Translations under genes and position numbers: made by a program | Shown here: in pieces, positions 7,594 through 16,127 of the stretch | How positions within the stretch are numbered: the stretch's first letter is position 1 | Layout: each line of letters starts with the position of its first letter | The notes under the pieces: model-generated | What the model saw: the letters and a program-made list of their open reading frames with translations, nothing else | Databases searched by the model: none | Told to the model about the DNA's origin: nothing | Source: Anaerobacillus arseniciselenatis | GTDB taxonomy: Bacteria > Bacillota > Bacilli > Bacillales > Anaerobacillaceae | Assembly: GCF_001865995.1 (NCBI RefSeq) | Contig: NZ_MLQQ01000010.1 | Location: 62,001 to 126,000, forward strand | DNA length: 64,000 nt | Direction of reading: 5' to 3'

Positions 7594-7626
7594 AAAAAAG
7601 CGCTCCATACAAAATGGACCGCTTTT
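7594..7626 (-). terminator. Terminator of des-desKR
   Basis: AAAAGCGGTCCAT and ATGGAGCGCTTTT (minus strand) pair with one mismatch and are followed by further T residues, about 50 nt after the desR stop. Confidence 0.75.
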
Positions 7627-7675
7627 CAACACTTATTAAACATCCCATTTCAGGAAAAATAACAGCGTAAACCCT

Positions 7676-8275
7676 TTATTTAAACCAACCCTTCTCCTTG
7701 AACCGGGTAATCGCTTCGATCCGATTACTTACATCGAGTTTGTCTAAAATGGAGGAGACGTAATTGCGAACAGTGCCTGTCGTGATGAAAAGCTGCCCTG
7801 CGATATCTTTAGTACTTTTACCTTCAGACATTAAGGCAAGCACTTCACTTTCACGTTCGGTTAATGGGTTTTCTTCATTATAAACTTCGTCAACTAACTC
7901 TGAAGCATAGATGCGGCGTCCTTCCATCACTTTTCGGATCGCACTTGCTAACTCTTCGCTCGGGCTATCTTTTAACATATAACCACGAACACCTGCTTTA
8001 ACAGCTCTAGCGAAATACCCAGAGCGGGCAAATGTCGTTAAAATAATAACTTTGCAACCTGAATCTTTTAATTGTTCAGCGGCATCAAGACCGCTTAATC
8101 CTGGCATTTCAATATCCATGATACAAATATCTGGTTGATACTCATTGACAAGTTTTACTGCATCTGTCCCATTATTTGCTTTGCCGACAACCGACATATC
8201 ATCCTCTAAATCAAGCAAAGAAGCAAGTGCTCCTAATAACATTTTTTGATCTTCAGCAATGACAATTTTAATCAT
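7676..8275 (-). CDS. desR: Response regulator DesR (membrane-lipid fluidity)
   Basis: The 199-residue protein matches B. subtilis DesR almost along its whole length (VIAEDQKMLLGALASLLDLEDDM at the start, ending AITRFKEKGWFK; quoted in part). Receiver domain is about 1-120 with phospho-acceptor Asp54 in CIMDIEMPG, followed by a LuxR/NarL-type helix-turn-helix (LTERESEVLALMSEGKSTKDIA). DesR-P activates the des desaturase gene on membrane ordering at low temperature. It starts 3 nt after desK and shares its operon. Confidence 0.93.
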   Translation of the reverse strand: MIKIVIAEDQKMLLGALASLLDLEDDMSVVGKANNGTDAVKLVNEYQPDICIMDIEMPGLSGLDAAEQLKDSGCKVIILTTFARSGYFARAVKAGVRGYMLKDSPSEELASAIRKVMEGRRIYASELVDEVYNEENPLTERESEVLALMSEGKSTKDIAGQLFITTGTVRNYVSSILDKLDVSNRIEAITRFKEKGWFK

Positions 8276-8278
8276 CGA

Positions 8279-9412
8279 TCATCCCTCCTTTTCCGTTTGT
8301 TTTGATGCAATTGGAACTTTAATTACTAACGTTGTTCCTTGCTTAGAAATAACTTCTAAAGATCCATTCACAAATTCAAGTCGTTCCTTCATTCCTTGGA
8401 GTCCATTCCCACTCAAGTCATTATGAGGACGCGAGATACCGATTCCGTTATCGATAACTTTAACAAGAAACTCTGTCGTTGACTGCTCGATAATTAGCGA
8501 ACAAGAAGTAGCTTGACTATGTTTTACAACATTATTTATTGCTTCTTTAATACACATACTGACGACGTTCTCAACAATTAATGAAATATTAGACGCCTTC
8601 GGACTTTCTTCTAAAACAAAATTTATTTTAGCTGCATTTAAAATTTGCTTTACTCGATATATTTCGTCTTCTAATTTTGTACCACGCATTTCCGTCACCA
8701 TTTCCCGAACTTCTTTTAGGGCAATCCGGGCTGTTTTTTGAACATCCTTAATTTCTTGGCGGGCGAGATTTGGATTTTTATGAACTAGTTTACTTGCTAA
8801 GTCGCTCTTCAAGCCAATTAATGAAAGCTTTTGTCCAAGTGTATCATGTAAATCACGAGAAATTCGTTGGCGCTCTTCTAGCTTAACAAGCTCAGAAATT
8901 CGTTTATTAGCATCCTCTAATTGTCCTTGAAGGACGCCTTCTTTATTTTTATTATAAGTGCTAACGGGCAATAGAATAACCGCCATCAAACTAAGTACAA
9001 CAAACGGTAGTTGTGTGACTAAAACACGATTATGTACCGTTACAAAGCCAACATAAATCGACGAAAGTGTCGTGATAAGTAAGATAATATATAAAATAAT
9101 AAAGGCCGTTCGATTTTTTAAGTTCCCGATAAAAAATGCTAAAAAGAGAAAAAAGTAAATGTAGCCAAATTTCAAACTCATTGCTGTTGAAATCGCAATT
9201 TGAATACTCGTCCAAAAATAGACAAGCCACCCTTTAGAAATAAAGGAAAGCACGTAGCATATGAAGAACCCGACAACCATTACGATACCGAATACTGTAT
9301 GTGCCGTGGCTGATGTTTGAAAAATAAAGTAAAAAGGAAGGATATAGAAGACAATCCAAACGTAAGGGCTAAGCCCCGTGTGTTCACGAAATTTTTGTCT
9401 TAATTTAGTCAT
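8279..9412 (-). CDS. desK: Thermosensor histidine kinase DesK
   Basis: The 377-residue protein has four to five N-terminal transmembrane helices (about 15-150), a coiled linker, the HisKA_3 motif ERQRISRDLHDTLGQ with His189 (His188 in B. subtilis DesK), and a C-terminal ATPase domain with the N box (EAINNVVKHSQA) and DNGIGIS/GNGLQGM G boxes. DesK senses membrane thickness and order, and switches between kinase and DesR-P phosphatase. It directly precedes desR and follows des after 119 nt, the same order as in B. subtilis. Confidence 0.93.
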   Translation of the reverse strand: MTKLRQKFREHTGLSPYVWIVFYILPFYFIFQTSATAHTVFGIVMVVGFFICYVLSFISKGWLVYFWTSIQIAISTAMSLKFGYIYFFLFLAFFIGNLKNRTAFIILYIILLITTLSSIYVGFVTVHNRVLVTQLPFVVLSLMAVILLPVSTYNKNKEGVLQGQLEDANKRISELVKLEERQRISRDLHDTLGQKLSLIGLKSDLASKLVHKNPNLARQEIKDVQKTARIALKEVREMVTEMRGTKLEDEIYRVKQILNAAKINFVLEESPKASNISLIVENVVSMCIKEAINNVVKHSQATSCSLIIEQSTTEFLVKVIDNGIGISRPHNDLSGNGLQGMKERLEFVNGSLEVISKQGTTLVIKVPIASKQTEKEG

Positions 9413-9473
9413 CTTCTATCTCCTCCTTTTTGCTAAATATTTTTTTATGAATGGTGGTGATTCGGTTTGGTGT

Positions 9474-9489
9474 GATGAAATTTGTCATC
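9474..9489 (-). promoter_or_regulatory. Possible second DesR-like box upstream of desK
   Basis: GATGACAAATTTCATC (minus strand) matches the des operator ATGACAAATGTCAT in 12 of 14 positions. It lies about 65 nt before desK, in the des-desK gap. Confidence 0.4.
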
Positions 9490-9531
9490 ATCCCTATACT
9501 AATTTCTCACACTTATTTAGTAGTATATCGC

Positions 9532-10596
9532 TTAGTTGATTTTCCTCGCAAGTTCAATTTCATTATCATTACACTGCTCACCGATACGTTCAATTGTGGT
9601 ACTATTATAACCTTTTAATTCTTTAAAACTAATAAACGTTTTATTTTCCTCGTCCCAAAGGCGGTAGCGTAGTGATTTTAAGCTTGTTCGGAGCGTAACC
9701 GTTGTTGCTTTTTGAAGGGGCTCGGTTTCGTTATGCGCTTTTTCTAAATGATAGTTTGGGACTCTTGGGCTCAAATGGTGAACATGATGAAAGCCGATGT
9801 TACCAGTTAGCCACTGTAACGGTTTTGGTAGCTGATAATAAGAACTTCCCTCAACAGCCGCCTGTACATAACTCCACTCATTTTCATGTTCAAAATAAGA
9901 GTGTTCAAACTGGTGCTGGACGTAAAACAACCAAATACCTAGTAAGCCTGATAAGAAAAAGATTGGTCCTTGGATCAACACAAATGCTTGCCAGCCAATA
10001 AACGAGATTAATAACGCATATAAAGCGACAATCGCTACATTTGTTACATACGTATTAATACGTTCTTTCGGCTTTGCCCCTTTTCGATTAAATCGATATT
10101 CAATGAGGAACACAGCGATCGGTCCGACACCGAGCATAATGAGCGGATTACGATACACACGATAGGCAATACGACGCCAAAAAGGTAGCGCAACATATTC
10201 TTCAACCGTAAGAAGCCACATGTCTCCTGTTCCACGTTTATCGAGATTACCGCTCGTTGCATGATGGACATTGTGCGTATTTTTCCATTGTTGATACGGT
10301 ACGAGCGTTAATACCCCTAAAATTGTCCCAAATATATCGTTAGCTGTACGACTCTTGAAAAAAGATTGATGACAACAGTCATGAAATAAAATGAAAGTCC
10401 GTACGACGAACCCTGCTGTGATAACGATCAGTGGTACGGTAAGCCAGTAAGAGATAGAAAGACTGGCGTAAGCTAAATACCATAATAATAGTAAAGGACC
10501 TAATGTATTTATGATTTGGATGATACTCGCCTTCGTATCCGTTTTTTCAAATGGCGCAACATCCTTTTTTAAATTCTTAATTTTCAATGCACTCAT
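9532..10596 (-). CDS. des: Membrane fatty acid desaturase Des (acyl-lipid)
   Basis: The 354-residue integral membrane enzyme has the three histidine boxes of acyl-lipid desaturases: HDCCH at about 72-76, HNVHH at 108-112, and HHVHH near 273, which hold the di-iron centre. In B. subtilis the orthologue makes delta-5 unsaturated phospholipid acyl chains after cold shock, using O2 and ferredoxin or flavodoxin. Its presence shows that the organism can meet oxygen. It heads the des-desK-desR set and has a promoter with a consensus -10, a weak -35 and an upstream palindrome, the expected layout for a DesR-activated gene. Confidence 0.93.
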   Translation of the reverse strand: MSALKIKNLKKDVAPFEKTDTKASIIQIINTLGPLLLLWYLAYASLSISYWLTVPLIVITAGFVVRTFILFHDCCHQSFFKSRTANDIFGTILGVLTLVPYQQWKNTHNVHHATSGNLDKRGTGDMWLLTVEEYVALPFWRRIAYRVYRNPLIMLGVGPIAVFLIEYRFNRKGAKPKERINTYVTNVAIVALYALLISFIGWQAFVLIQGPIFFLSGLLGIWLFYVQHQFEHSYFEHENEWSYVQAAVEGSSYYQLPKPLQWLTGNIGFHHVHHLSPRVPNYHLEKAHNETEPLQKATTVTLRTSLKSLRYRLWDEENKTFISFKELKGYNSTTIERIGEQCNDNEIELARKIN

Positions 10597-10655
10597 GATG
10601 CAATTCCCCCTTAATTAGACGCTTTCGAGAATTGAACAACATTCTCACTATGTTA

Positions 10656-10721
10656 ATTATAGAAAATAAACTTGACGTTTATAAGACATAAACGTCAAGT
10701 CCGAGCTATGACAAATGTCAT
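10656..10721 (-). promoter_or_regulatory. DesR-dependent des promoter and operator
   Basis: On the minus strand a perfect -10 TATAAT (10661-10656) is preceded at 17 nt by a poor -35 (TTATAA). Upstream lie two palindromes: ACTTGACGTTTAT with a perfect 13-bp complementary arm (10670-10700), and ATGACAAATGTCAT (10708-10721), centred about 65 nt before the likely start site. B. subtilis DesR-P is known to bind roughly -28 to -77, so the second palindrome fits an activator site. Confidence 0.65.
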
Positions 10722-10732
10722 GTAGGTTCATA

Positions 10733-10767
10733 CAAAAAAAGCATAACGAGGTCACCCGCTACGCTTC
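10733..10767 (-). terminator. Probable terminator of rlmN-like gene
   Basis: An imperfect hairpin, AAGCGTAGCG ... CGTTATGCTT, followed on the minus strand by a run of T, directly after the stop at 10772. Confidence 0.55.
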
Positions 10768-10771
10768 CCAT

Positions 10772-11830
10772 TTAGTCTTCCTTCATTTGTTTACTTCTTA
10801 ATTGACCGCAAGCAGCATCGATATCGGTTCCGTGCTCTTGGCGAATGCCGCAATTAATTCCTCTTTTTTTCAATATATCATAAAAAACTAACACATCTTC
10901 GTGTACGCTTCGTTGGTATTGATCATGCTCGTCAACTGGATTATAAGGGATTAGATTGACTCCGGCATATTTTGCTCTATCAATTAGAAGATCGGCCAGT
11001 TGCTCTGCATGTTCCTTTTGATCGTTGACGCCTTTTAATAAAATATATTCAAACATGATACGCTTATTTGTTTTTTTAATATAGTAATCAACCGCATCCA
11101 TTAATGTTTTTATAGGGAAAGCACGGTTGATTTTCATTATTTTCGTTCGCAATTCATCGTTAGGCGCGTGCAATGAAATTGCTAAGTGCACTCTTAAATC
11201 GGTGTTAGCAAAGTCATAGATTTTATCAACAATCCCGCTCGTCGAAACAGTGATGCGTGTTGCCCCAATTGCCAGGCCTTTTTGATCAGTGACAATACGA
11301 AGAAAGTCAATCATATTATCAAAGTTATCAAAAGGCTCACCAATTCCCATCACGACAATGTTCGTCACTGTCTCACCTTTACCGACTTGATCGAGGTATT
11401 GCTGAACTTTGACAATCTGTTCGACGATTTCGGCACTGCTTAAATCACGACTTTTTGTTAATAAACCACTTGCGCAAAAACTACAGCCGATGTTACAGCC
11501 CACTTGGGTGGTGACACAAACCGAGATCCCGTGCTGATACCTCATTAATACGGTTTCAATCAAATTGCCATCTGCTAGCTTAAATAAAAACTTCACCGTT
11601 CCATCACTAGCTTCCTGCTTAATATGATCACTTAACGTTGTCGTCGTAAAATGGTCTTCTAATAATTGCACACAATTTTTATTTATATCAAGAATTTCAG
11701 AAAAGTCCGTGGCTCTTTCTTTGTAAAGAGACTCCCATACTTTGAGTGCGCGACCTTTCTTATGTCCATGAGCACTCAACCATGATGTTAATTTATCAAA
11801 CGTCAATCCATAAATGGACTCTTTATTCAT
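10772..11830 (-). CDS. RlmN/Cfr-family radical SAM 23S rRNA adenine methyltransferase
   Basis: The 352-residue protein has the radical SAM cluster motif C112-x3-C116-x2-C119 (CNIGCSFC), MGIGEPFDN, SISLHAPNDELR-type core, and the essential C-terminal Cys at about 341 (DAACGQLR). RlmN methylates C2 of A2503 in 23S rRNA and some tRNAs; Cfr methylates C8 and gives antibiotic resistance. The core looks closer to RlmN, but the C-terminal VNLIPYNPVDE and YILLKGVND also resemble Cfr-like proteins. The usual rlmN of Bacillus lies beside prpC-prkC; this one does not, so it may be a second copy. A perfect 19-bp hairpin covers its ribosome site. Confidence 0.8.
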   Translation of the reverse strand: MNKESIYGLTFDKLTSWLSAHGHKKGRALKVWESLYKERATDFSEILDINKNCVQLLEDHFTTTTLSDHIKQEASDGTVKFLFKLADGNLIETVLMRYQHGISVCVTTQVGCNIGCSFCASGLLTKSRDLSSAEIVEQIVKVQQYLDQVGKGETVTNIVVMGIGEPFDNFDNMIDFLRIVTDQKGLAIGATRITVSTSGIVDKIYDFANTDLRVHLAISLHAPNDELRTKIMKINRAFPIKTLMDAVDYYIKKTNKRIMFEYILLKGVNDQKEHAEQLADLLIDRAKYAGVNLIPYNPVDEHDQYQRSVHEDVLVFYDILKKRGINCGIRQEHGTDIDAACGQLRSKQMKED

Positions 11831-11834
11831 AAGT

Positions 11835-11883
11835 TACCCTCTTTTCAGTAAAAGTCATTCTTAATTTTACTGAAAAGAGGGTA
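11835..11883 (-). promoter_or_regulatory. 19-bp leader hairpin sequestering the ribosome site of the rlmN-like gene
   Basis: TACCCTCTTTTCAGTAAAA and TTTTACTGAAAAGAGGGTA are perfect complements around an 11-nt loop. On the minus strand the 3' arm ends AGAGGGTA, which contains the only Shine-Dalgarno-like sequence (AGAGGG) 6 nt before the ATG. A short frame starting in the loop (MTFTEKRVTYE) runs through the 3' arm and stops just inside the methyltransferase start. There is no T run, so this is not a terminator. Confidence 0.7.
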
Positions 11884-11901
11884 TTGTGACAAGTTATTAA
11901 G

Positions 11902-11938
11902 AAAAGAGCGCCAAATGTAAAAGTACATTGCGCTCTTT
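11902..11938 (-). terminator. Terminator of alpha/beta hydrolase gene
   Basis: AAAGAGCGC-AATGTA pairs with TACATT-GCGCTCTTT around AAAG, followed by T-rich sequence, between the hydrolase stop (11954) and the rlmN-like leader. Confidence 0.7.
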
Positions 11939-11953
11939 ATTGCTACTATTTAA

Positions 11954-12880
11954 TTAATGAATTTCATATAGAAACTCTCTAATTCTTTCGCGATAAAACT
12001 CACTTTCTTCATTTAATACATCTTCAACGATGAGGTGCTCATCACCATCAACAATCCAGATTTCTTTTTGATTAGTACTTGCTAAATCATATAAAATTTC
12101 TGCTTGGTAAAGAGCAGTTTGTGCATCGTCTTTACTATGAATGATAAGTAGCGGAATGTCATTTAAGTTGGTAACATTAGTCTTTGGGCTTTCTTTAACA
12201 GGGCTGACGCCGAACTTTTGTGACAAAACAAGATTTACTGAAGGTTGAAACAAGTTAACAAACGCTTTCGGAAAGCCATCTCGTAACATATAGTCAGAGA
12301 CCTGATTCTGAATTGATAAAAACGGACTAACTGCAATAATTCCGTTAACTTCTTCAGAAACAGCTGCTGTGTTAATTGCCGTGCTTGCTCCCATTGATAT
12401 TCCGTATAAAATAACTGATTGATTATTAAATCTTTCGTCCTCTTTTAAAAATTTGATCACTGCAAGCACATCATTTACTTCTTGATAACCAAACGATAAT
12501 TGCTTTCCTTCACTTTTCCCATGTGCACGCATATCTACACTAATTGCTGTAAAACCGAGATCATAAACAAATTTTGCATAATCAAAAAGAGAAGTGGCAT
12601 CCATCCCATGCATCCCATGAAGAAGAACGATATTCCCTATAGAATTTTCGTTTGGAACGACGTAGGCATTAATGTTAAGATCGTCTTTAGTCAAAACGTT
12701 GATTTGTTCACCTAATAGATGAAAATCATCTAATGTCGCATCATTTATTTCTACTCTTACATCTGACATCTCTGAAATTACATCGTTCGCAATAACTGTA
12801 TTAACAATAAATGTAATGACGATTGATAAAAGGAAAATAGCTGCAACAATTTTATAAATTAATATACGCTTTCGTTTCAT
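11954..12880 (-). CDS. Membrane-anchored alpha/beta hydrolase
   Basis: The 308-residue protein has one N-terminal membrane helix (about 7-30), then an alpha/beta-hydrolase fold: oxyanion segment LLHGMHGMD, the nucleophile elbow GISMGAS (Ser near 165), an Asp in IIHSKDDAQT, and a late His in DGDEHLI. It resembles the YhfR/YqkD/Abhd-like serine hydrolases annotated in bacilli; substrate is unknown. With the anchor it should act at the membrane, most likely facing outward. It stands alone with its own terminator. Confidence 0.75.
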   Translation of the reverse strand: MKRKRILIYKIVAAIFLLSIVITFIVNTVIANDVISEMSDVRVEINDATLDDFHLLGEQINVLTKDDLNINAYVVPNENSIGNIVLLHGMHGMDATSLFDYAKFVYDLGFTAISVDMRAHGKSEGKQLSFGYQEVNDVLAVIKFLKEDERFNNQSVILYGISMGASTAINTAAVSEEVNGIIAVSPFLSIQNQVSDYMLRDGFPKAFVNLFQPSVNLVLSQKFGVSPVKESPKTNVTNLNDIPLLIIHSKDDAQTALYQAEILYDLASTNQKEIWIVDGDEHLIVEDVLNEESEFYRERIREFLYEIH

Positions 12881-13068
12881 TGAGACACTAACCCTCCTTC
12901 AGTTTTAATCCACTGTTTCTGTTAATCCTTCATGATTCGATGTAAAGGGATCCCAAAATTTTTCACATAATTTTTCACCACACAAAACAACCGGGTTATT
13001 CTGTTAAATACATCAGCAATTTTTAAAAAGAATTAAGGAGGATATTTGAAAATGACATCAGACAACCT

Positions 13069-13635
13069 CTACATTTTCTTTAAAATAAAATTCACATGCA
13101 CTTCTGCCGCAGCTTTTGCATCTTCAAAACGATCTACAAAACCTCGATAGTAGGAAACAAAACCGTGCAAAGCTAAAAATATCGACCAAACTTCAGCAAC
13201 TGAAAGCTTTTGAGCTGATAAACTGTGTACTGTGTTAGCAAACTTTTGATAGCTTTCATTTGCAGCTTTTTGTGCTAGCGCATCGACTTCTTTATTTCTT
13301 AGCATAAACATAAGCTCATATTGACTTTGGTGATTTAAGCCAAATTCAATAAATTTGAAAAAAACTTGTTGAAGTTTGTTTTCATCGGCTTCTGATCCTT
13401 CGACAACCTCATCTATTAGCAAATTTAATTTCGAAAAATACTGTTCAATAATCGTATAAAATAGGTCTGCTTTATTTTTAAAATGATAGTAAATTGCACC
13501 ATGACTGCAGCCTAAATTTTTTGCAATGTTACGCATTGAAACAGTTTGAAAATCAGTTTTCTCAAATTGTGATCGCGCCTCTTTTATAATCATTTCTTTT
13601 GTTAACTCTTCACTCGCTCGTTTACGAGGTGACAT
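13069..13635 (-). CDS. TetR/AcrR family transcriptional regulator
   Basis: The 188-residue protein has an N-terminal TetR helix-turn-helix (KEMIIKEARSQFEKTDFQTVSMRNIAKNLGCSHGAIYYHF, quoted as the region about 10-50) and an all-helical ligand/dimer domain. The start at ATG 13635 is preferred over 13662 because AGGAG lies 9 nt before it. It is followed by no obvious target; the nearby DCC protein gene and the hydrolase on the same strand are candidates. Ligand is unknown. Confidence 0.8.
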   Translation of the reverse strand: MSPRKRASEELTKEMIIKEARSQFEKTDFQTVSMRNIAKNLGCSHGAIYYHFKNKADLFYTIIEQYFSKLNLLIDEVVEGSEADENKLQQVFFKFIEFGLNHQSQYELMFMLRNKEVDALAQKAANESYQKFANTVHSLSAQKLSVAEVWSIFLALHGFVSYYRGFVDRFEDAKAAAEVHVNFILKKM

Positions 13636-13717
13636 TTTGTCTCGCTCCTCCCAATTGACCACCGGTTAATTAAAAGTATAATTTAGGAAATTATACTTTG
13701 CAATAGGCTTATAATGT

Positions 13718-14128
13718 TTATAAAAATCTCTTCCTAATTTCAGCGGAAGGTACCATACATTTATCTTTCTTCCCGAACCATTTGTATCTGTTCCTCGCTA
13801 TAAACTCATAAATAAAGTCTCGCAAAGGTCGAGGCACAATTAGTAAGCTATAAAATAGTTTCCAGACACCATCTAAATTTTTACAAATCTTTAAAGCCGC
13901 TGTTGATTTAAGGTAGAATCGTTCCGTCTCAACAACAACTAAACTATCTACATTGGTAGGAACACCATATTTCTTAATTATGTTTTGGCCGGCGCTACTT
14001 TGTATAGAAGCGAACTTATAGAGGGCTTTTTTATCTCTTTTAATAATAAAATGAACACTTCGGTCACAAAAATTACACTCACCATCAAATAAAACAATGT
14101 TATTCAAAGTCCCACCACCACTCGTCAT
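13718..14128 (-). CDS. DCC1-like thiol-disulfide oxidoreductase (DUF393)
   Basis: The product (up to 136 residues) begins IVLFDGECNFCDRSVHFIIKR, the DxxCxxC signature that names the DCC family, and continues with FASIQSSAG and RDFIYEFIARNRYKWFG, typical of these thioredoxin-like proteins. The exact start is uncertain: the ATG at 14128 has no ribosome site, while a TTG at 14107 follows GGTGGTGGG. The role is probably redox of thiols; no partner is evident. Confidence 0.75.
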   Translation of the reverse strand: MTSGGGTLNNIVLFDGECNFCDRSVHFIIKRDKKALYKFASIQSSAGQNIIKKYGVPTNVDSLVVVETERFYLKSTAALKICKNLDGVWKLFYSLLIVPRPLRDFIYEFIARNRYKWFGKKDKCMVPSAEIRKRFL

Positions 14129-14214
14129 TACTGAAGCTTAGTACTTCAAAACACCCTTTAACATTTTTCCGAAAGAAGCCTCTCTCTTCAAGCGTGTGAA
14201 GGGTGAGTAGTTCA

Positions 14215-15477
14215 CTACAACAACACCCCAAAGATCAACGTTGATAAAACAACAATTCCAAGACCGATCACCGTTTCATAAGGTAATAGTTTGAAACGCT
14301 CCTTTAACTCCATATTAACACTCCCACGCGTAATGTGAAAAAAGGTACCGTGTGGTAAGTGATCGAGAACAGTGGCTCCTGCATGAACCATTGCCGCTCC
14401 CGCTAAAGCATTCACGCCTAAATCAATAATTGTCGGTGCAAAAACATTTCCGGCAACTGCTGATGCCGCAGCCGTAGAACCGGTTGCTGCTGACATTGTA
14501 ACCCCTGCTATTGGAGCAATCCAATAAGGCTGAATTCCTAACGAATCAATAGATTCTAAGATAACTGATATTAGCGCAGAATGCGCAATAACTCCTGCTA
14601 AAGTACCTGTTCCGAGAAGTAGAATTGCAATTGCCGACATCTTCGTTATCCCTGATGTAATGAACATGTTGAGTTGATTTCCTTTTCGCATGATTAGCGC
14701 TCCAGCAATACCACCAATTGGTAGTGCAATAAGTGGGTCAATAACAATACCGAATATTGGTTGAAAAAGCAATAACATAATCGCAATGGCTGGGCCACTT
14801 AAAGCCGCTGCTAAAGAGGGCAGCTTTTCATTCATGAAAGGTTCTGGCAAATCTCGTTCAGTAACAAGACTTCCTCGATTCACTAATCTTTTGGCTATAA
14901 AGTAAGTAATCACGACTCCACCAATTGCCGGCAAAACTCCCGCTACCATCACTGAAGTTAATGGGACTTTAAACGCCTCAGCAACAGCGATTGCATTTGG
15001 ATTGGGTGAAATGATATTTCCTGCTTTACCACCACCGGAAACCGCTAGTAAAATAGCAAACTTTGATATATTGGCACGTTTAGCGATCGATAATGCTATG
15101 GGAGCAACAGTAAGAATCGCAACTCCGATAAATACTCCAACTCCTGTTAAAATCATTGTTGCACCTGTGATCGCTAGTAACGCTTTTGTTTCCCCTAGTT
15201 TATGTAAAATTGTTTCTGCAATACGCTTTGCTGCTCCGGATTCGATTAAAACCCCTGCAAGCACACCCGCAGCTAACACGCGTAGTACAACCCCTGTCAT
15301 CCCTTCTGCACCATGAACCATCACTTGCACAGATTCCATTAATGAAAGCCCACCAACTATTCCCCCTGTTAGCGCTCCGAACATCATCGCATACGCTGGA
15401 TTAACCTTCTTTAATATTAATGCAACTGTAACGATAAGTCCGAGAAGTGTTCCGAAACTACTAACTTCTATATCCAT
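14215..15477 (-). CDS. GntP-family permease
   Basis: This 420-residue, about 12-helix protein has GntP-family features: AGVLAGVLIESGAAKRIAETIL (first half), SGGGKAGNIISPNPNAIAVAE and MSAATGSTAAASAVAG. GntP proteins import gluconate or related sugar acids and hydroxy acids with protons. No sugar-acid catabolic gene lies nearby, so the substrate is open. It is a single-gene unit ending close to the DCC gene. Confidence 0.8.
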   Translation of the reverse strand: MDIEVSSFGTLLGLIVTVALILKKVNPAYAMMFGALTGGIVGGLSLMESVQVMVHGAEGMTGVVLRVLAAGVLAGVLIESGAAKRIAETILHKLGETKALLAITGATMILTGVGVFIGVAILTVAPIALSIAKRANISKFAILLAVSGGGKAGNIISPNPNAIAVAEAFKVPLTSVMVAGVLPAIGGVVITYFIAKRLVNRGSLVTERDLPEPFMNEKLPSLAAALSGPAIAIMLLLFQPIFGIVIDPLIALPIGGIAGALIMRKGNQLNMFITSGITKMSAIAILLLGTGTLAGVIAHSALISVILESIDSLGIQPYWIAPIAGVTMSAATGSTAAASAVAGNVFAPTIIDLGVNALAGAAMVHAGATVLDHLPHGTFFHITRGSVNMELKERFKLLPYETVIGLGIVVLSTLIFGVLL

Positions 15478-15536
15478 TTATTTCACCACCGCTAAATTAT
15501 TAATGTTTCCGAATCAGTTTTCTTAGAAAAAGTAGC

Positions 15537-15565
15537 AAAGACTGCCCGAAAAGCAGTCTTTTTTT
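15537..15565 (+). terminator. Hairpin with T-run upstream of GntP gene
   Basis: AAAGACTGC and GCAGTCTTT around CCGAAAA, followed on the plus strand by TTTTT. No plus-strand gene precedes it, so it may be a relic or act as a leader structure for the divergent permease. Confidence 0.4.
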
Positions 15566-15814
15566 ATAATAACTTAAAACCTTTAATTAAAGTGATAAAA
15601 TATGTAGTTCATCGAACTATATCTTTATTATACTAAATTATCTAAAAATTATAAATATTGATTGATGAAAAACCTCTATTTATACGTTTACATTCGGTAA
15701 GCTTTTACTTCGTTTCAAACCCTTATGGTTCAGCCGCTTTTGTCCTTCTTAAGCCTCTATCTTCTCCCCTCAATAAATCAACTAATATTTACCACAAAAA
15801 AACAATAAAATCTT

Positions 15815-15843
15815 GCATATTTTCCACTGTGTCTCACATAACT
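15815..15843 (+). promoter_or_regulatory. Sigma-G-type promoter for SASP genes
   Basis: GCATA (15815-15819), a 17-nt spacer and CATAACT (15837-15843) fit the forespore sigma-G pattern (GHATR / CATnHTA) with one mismatch; the first SASP ribosome site follows at 15862. Confidence 0.5.
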
Positions 15844-15876
15844 AAGCCCACAACATACGAAAGGAGGTCGAACATG

Positions 15877-16071
15877 ATGGCTAATAACAACTCACGCAAC
15901 AATCAATTAGTTGTACCAGGAGTTGAGCAAGCTCTTGACCAAATGAAGTATGAAATTGCACAGGAGTTTGGCGTACAACTTGGTGCTGACGCAACATCTC
16001 GTGCAAACGGTTCTGTAGGTGGAGAAATTACAAAGCGTTTAGTACAAATGGCTGAAGGGCAATTGAAGTAA
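15877..16071 (+). CDS. Alpha/beta-type small acid-soluble spore protein, copy 1
   Basis: A 64-residue alpha/beta-type SASP ([20 protein letters not shown]...), which coats and protects spore DNA in the forespore. The germination-protease site region [12 protein letters not shown] and the conserved [13 protein letters not shown] helix are present. Start is set at the second of two adjacent ATG codons to match copy 2; AGGAGG at 15862-15867 lies 9 nt upstream. A sigma-G-like promoter precedes it. Confidence 0.95.
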   Translation: MANNNSRNNQLVVPGVEQALDQMKYEIAQEFGVQLGADATSRANGSVGGEITKRLVQMAEGQLK

Positions 16072-16127
16072 TTTCCTAAATCACAGTACAACAATAAATC
16101 ACAACATATTGAAGGAGGTCGTACAAA

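Noticed and set aside
7399..7632. Open minus-strand frame of 77 codons with LDNK heptads
   Set aside because: It runs through the desR terminator and a 21-bp repeat array and has no ribosome site; the open frame follows from the repeat period.
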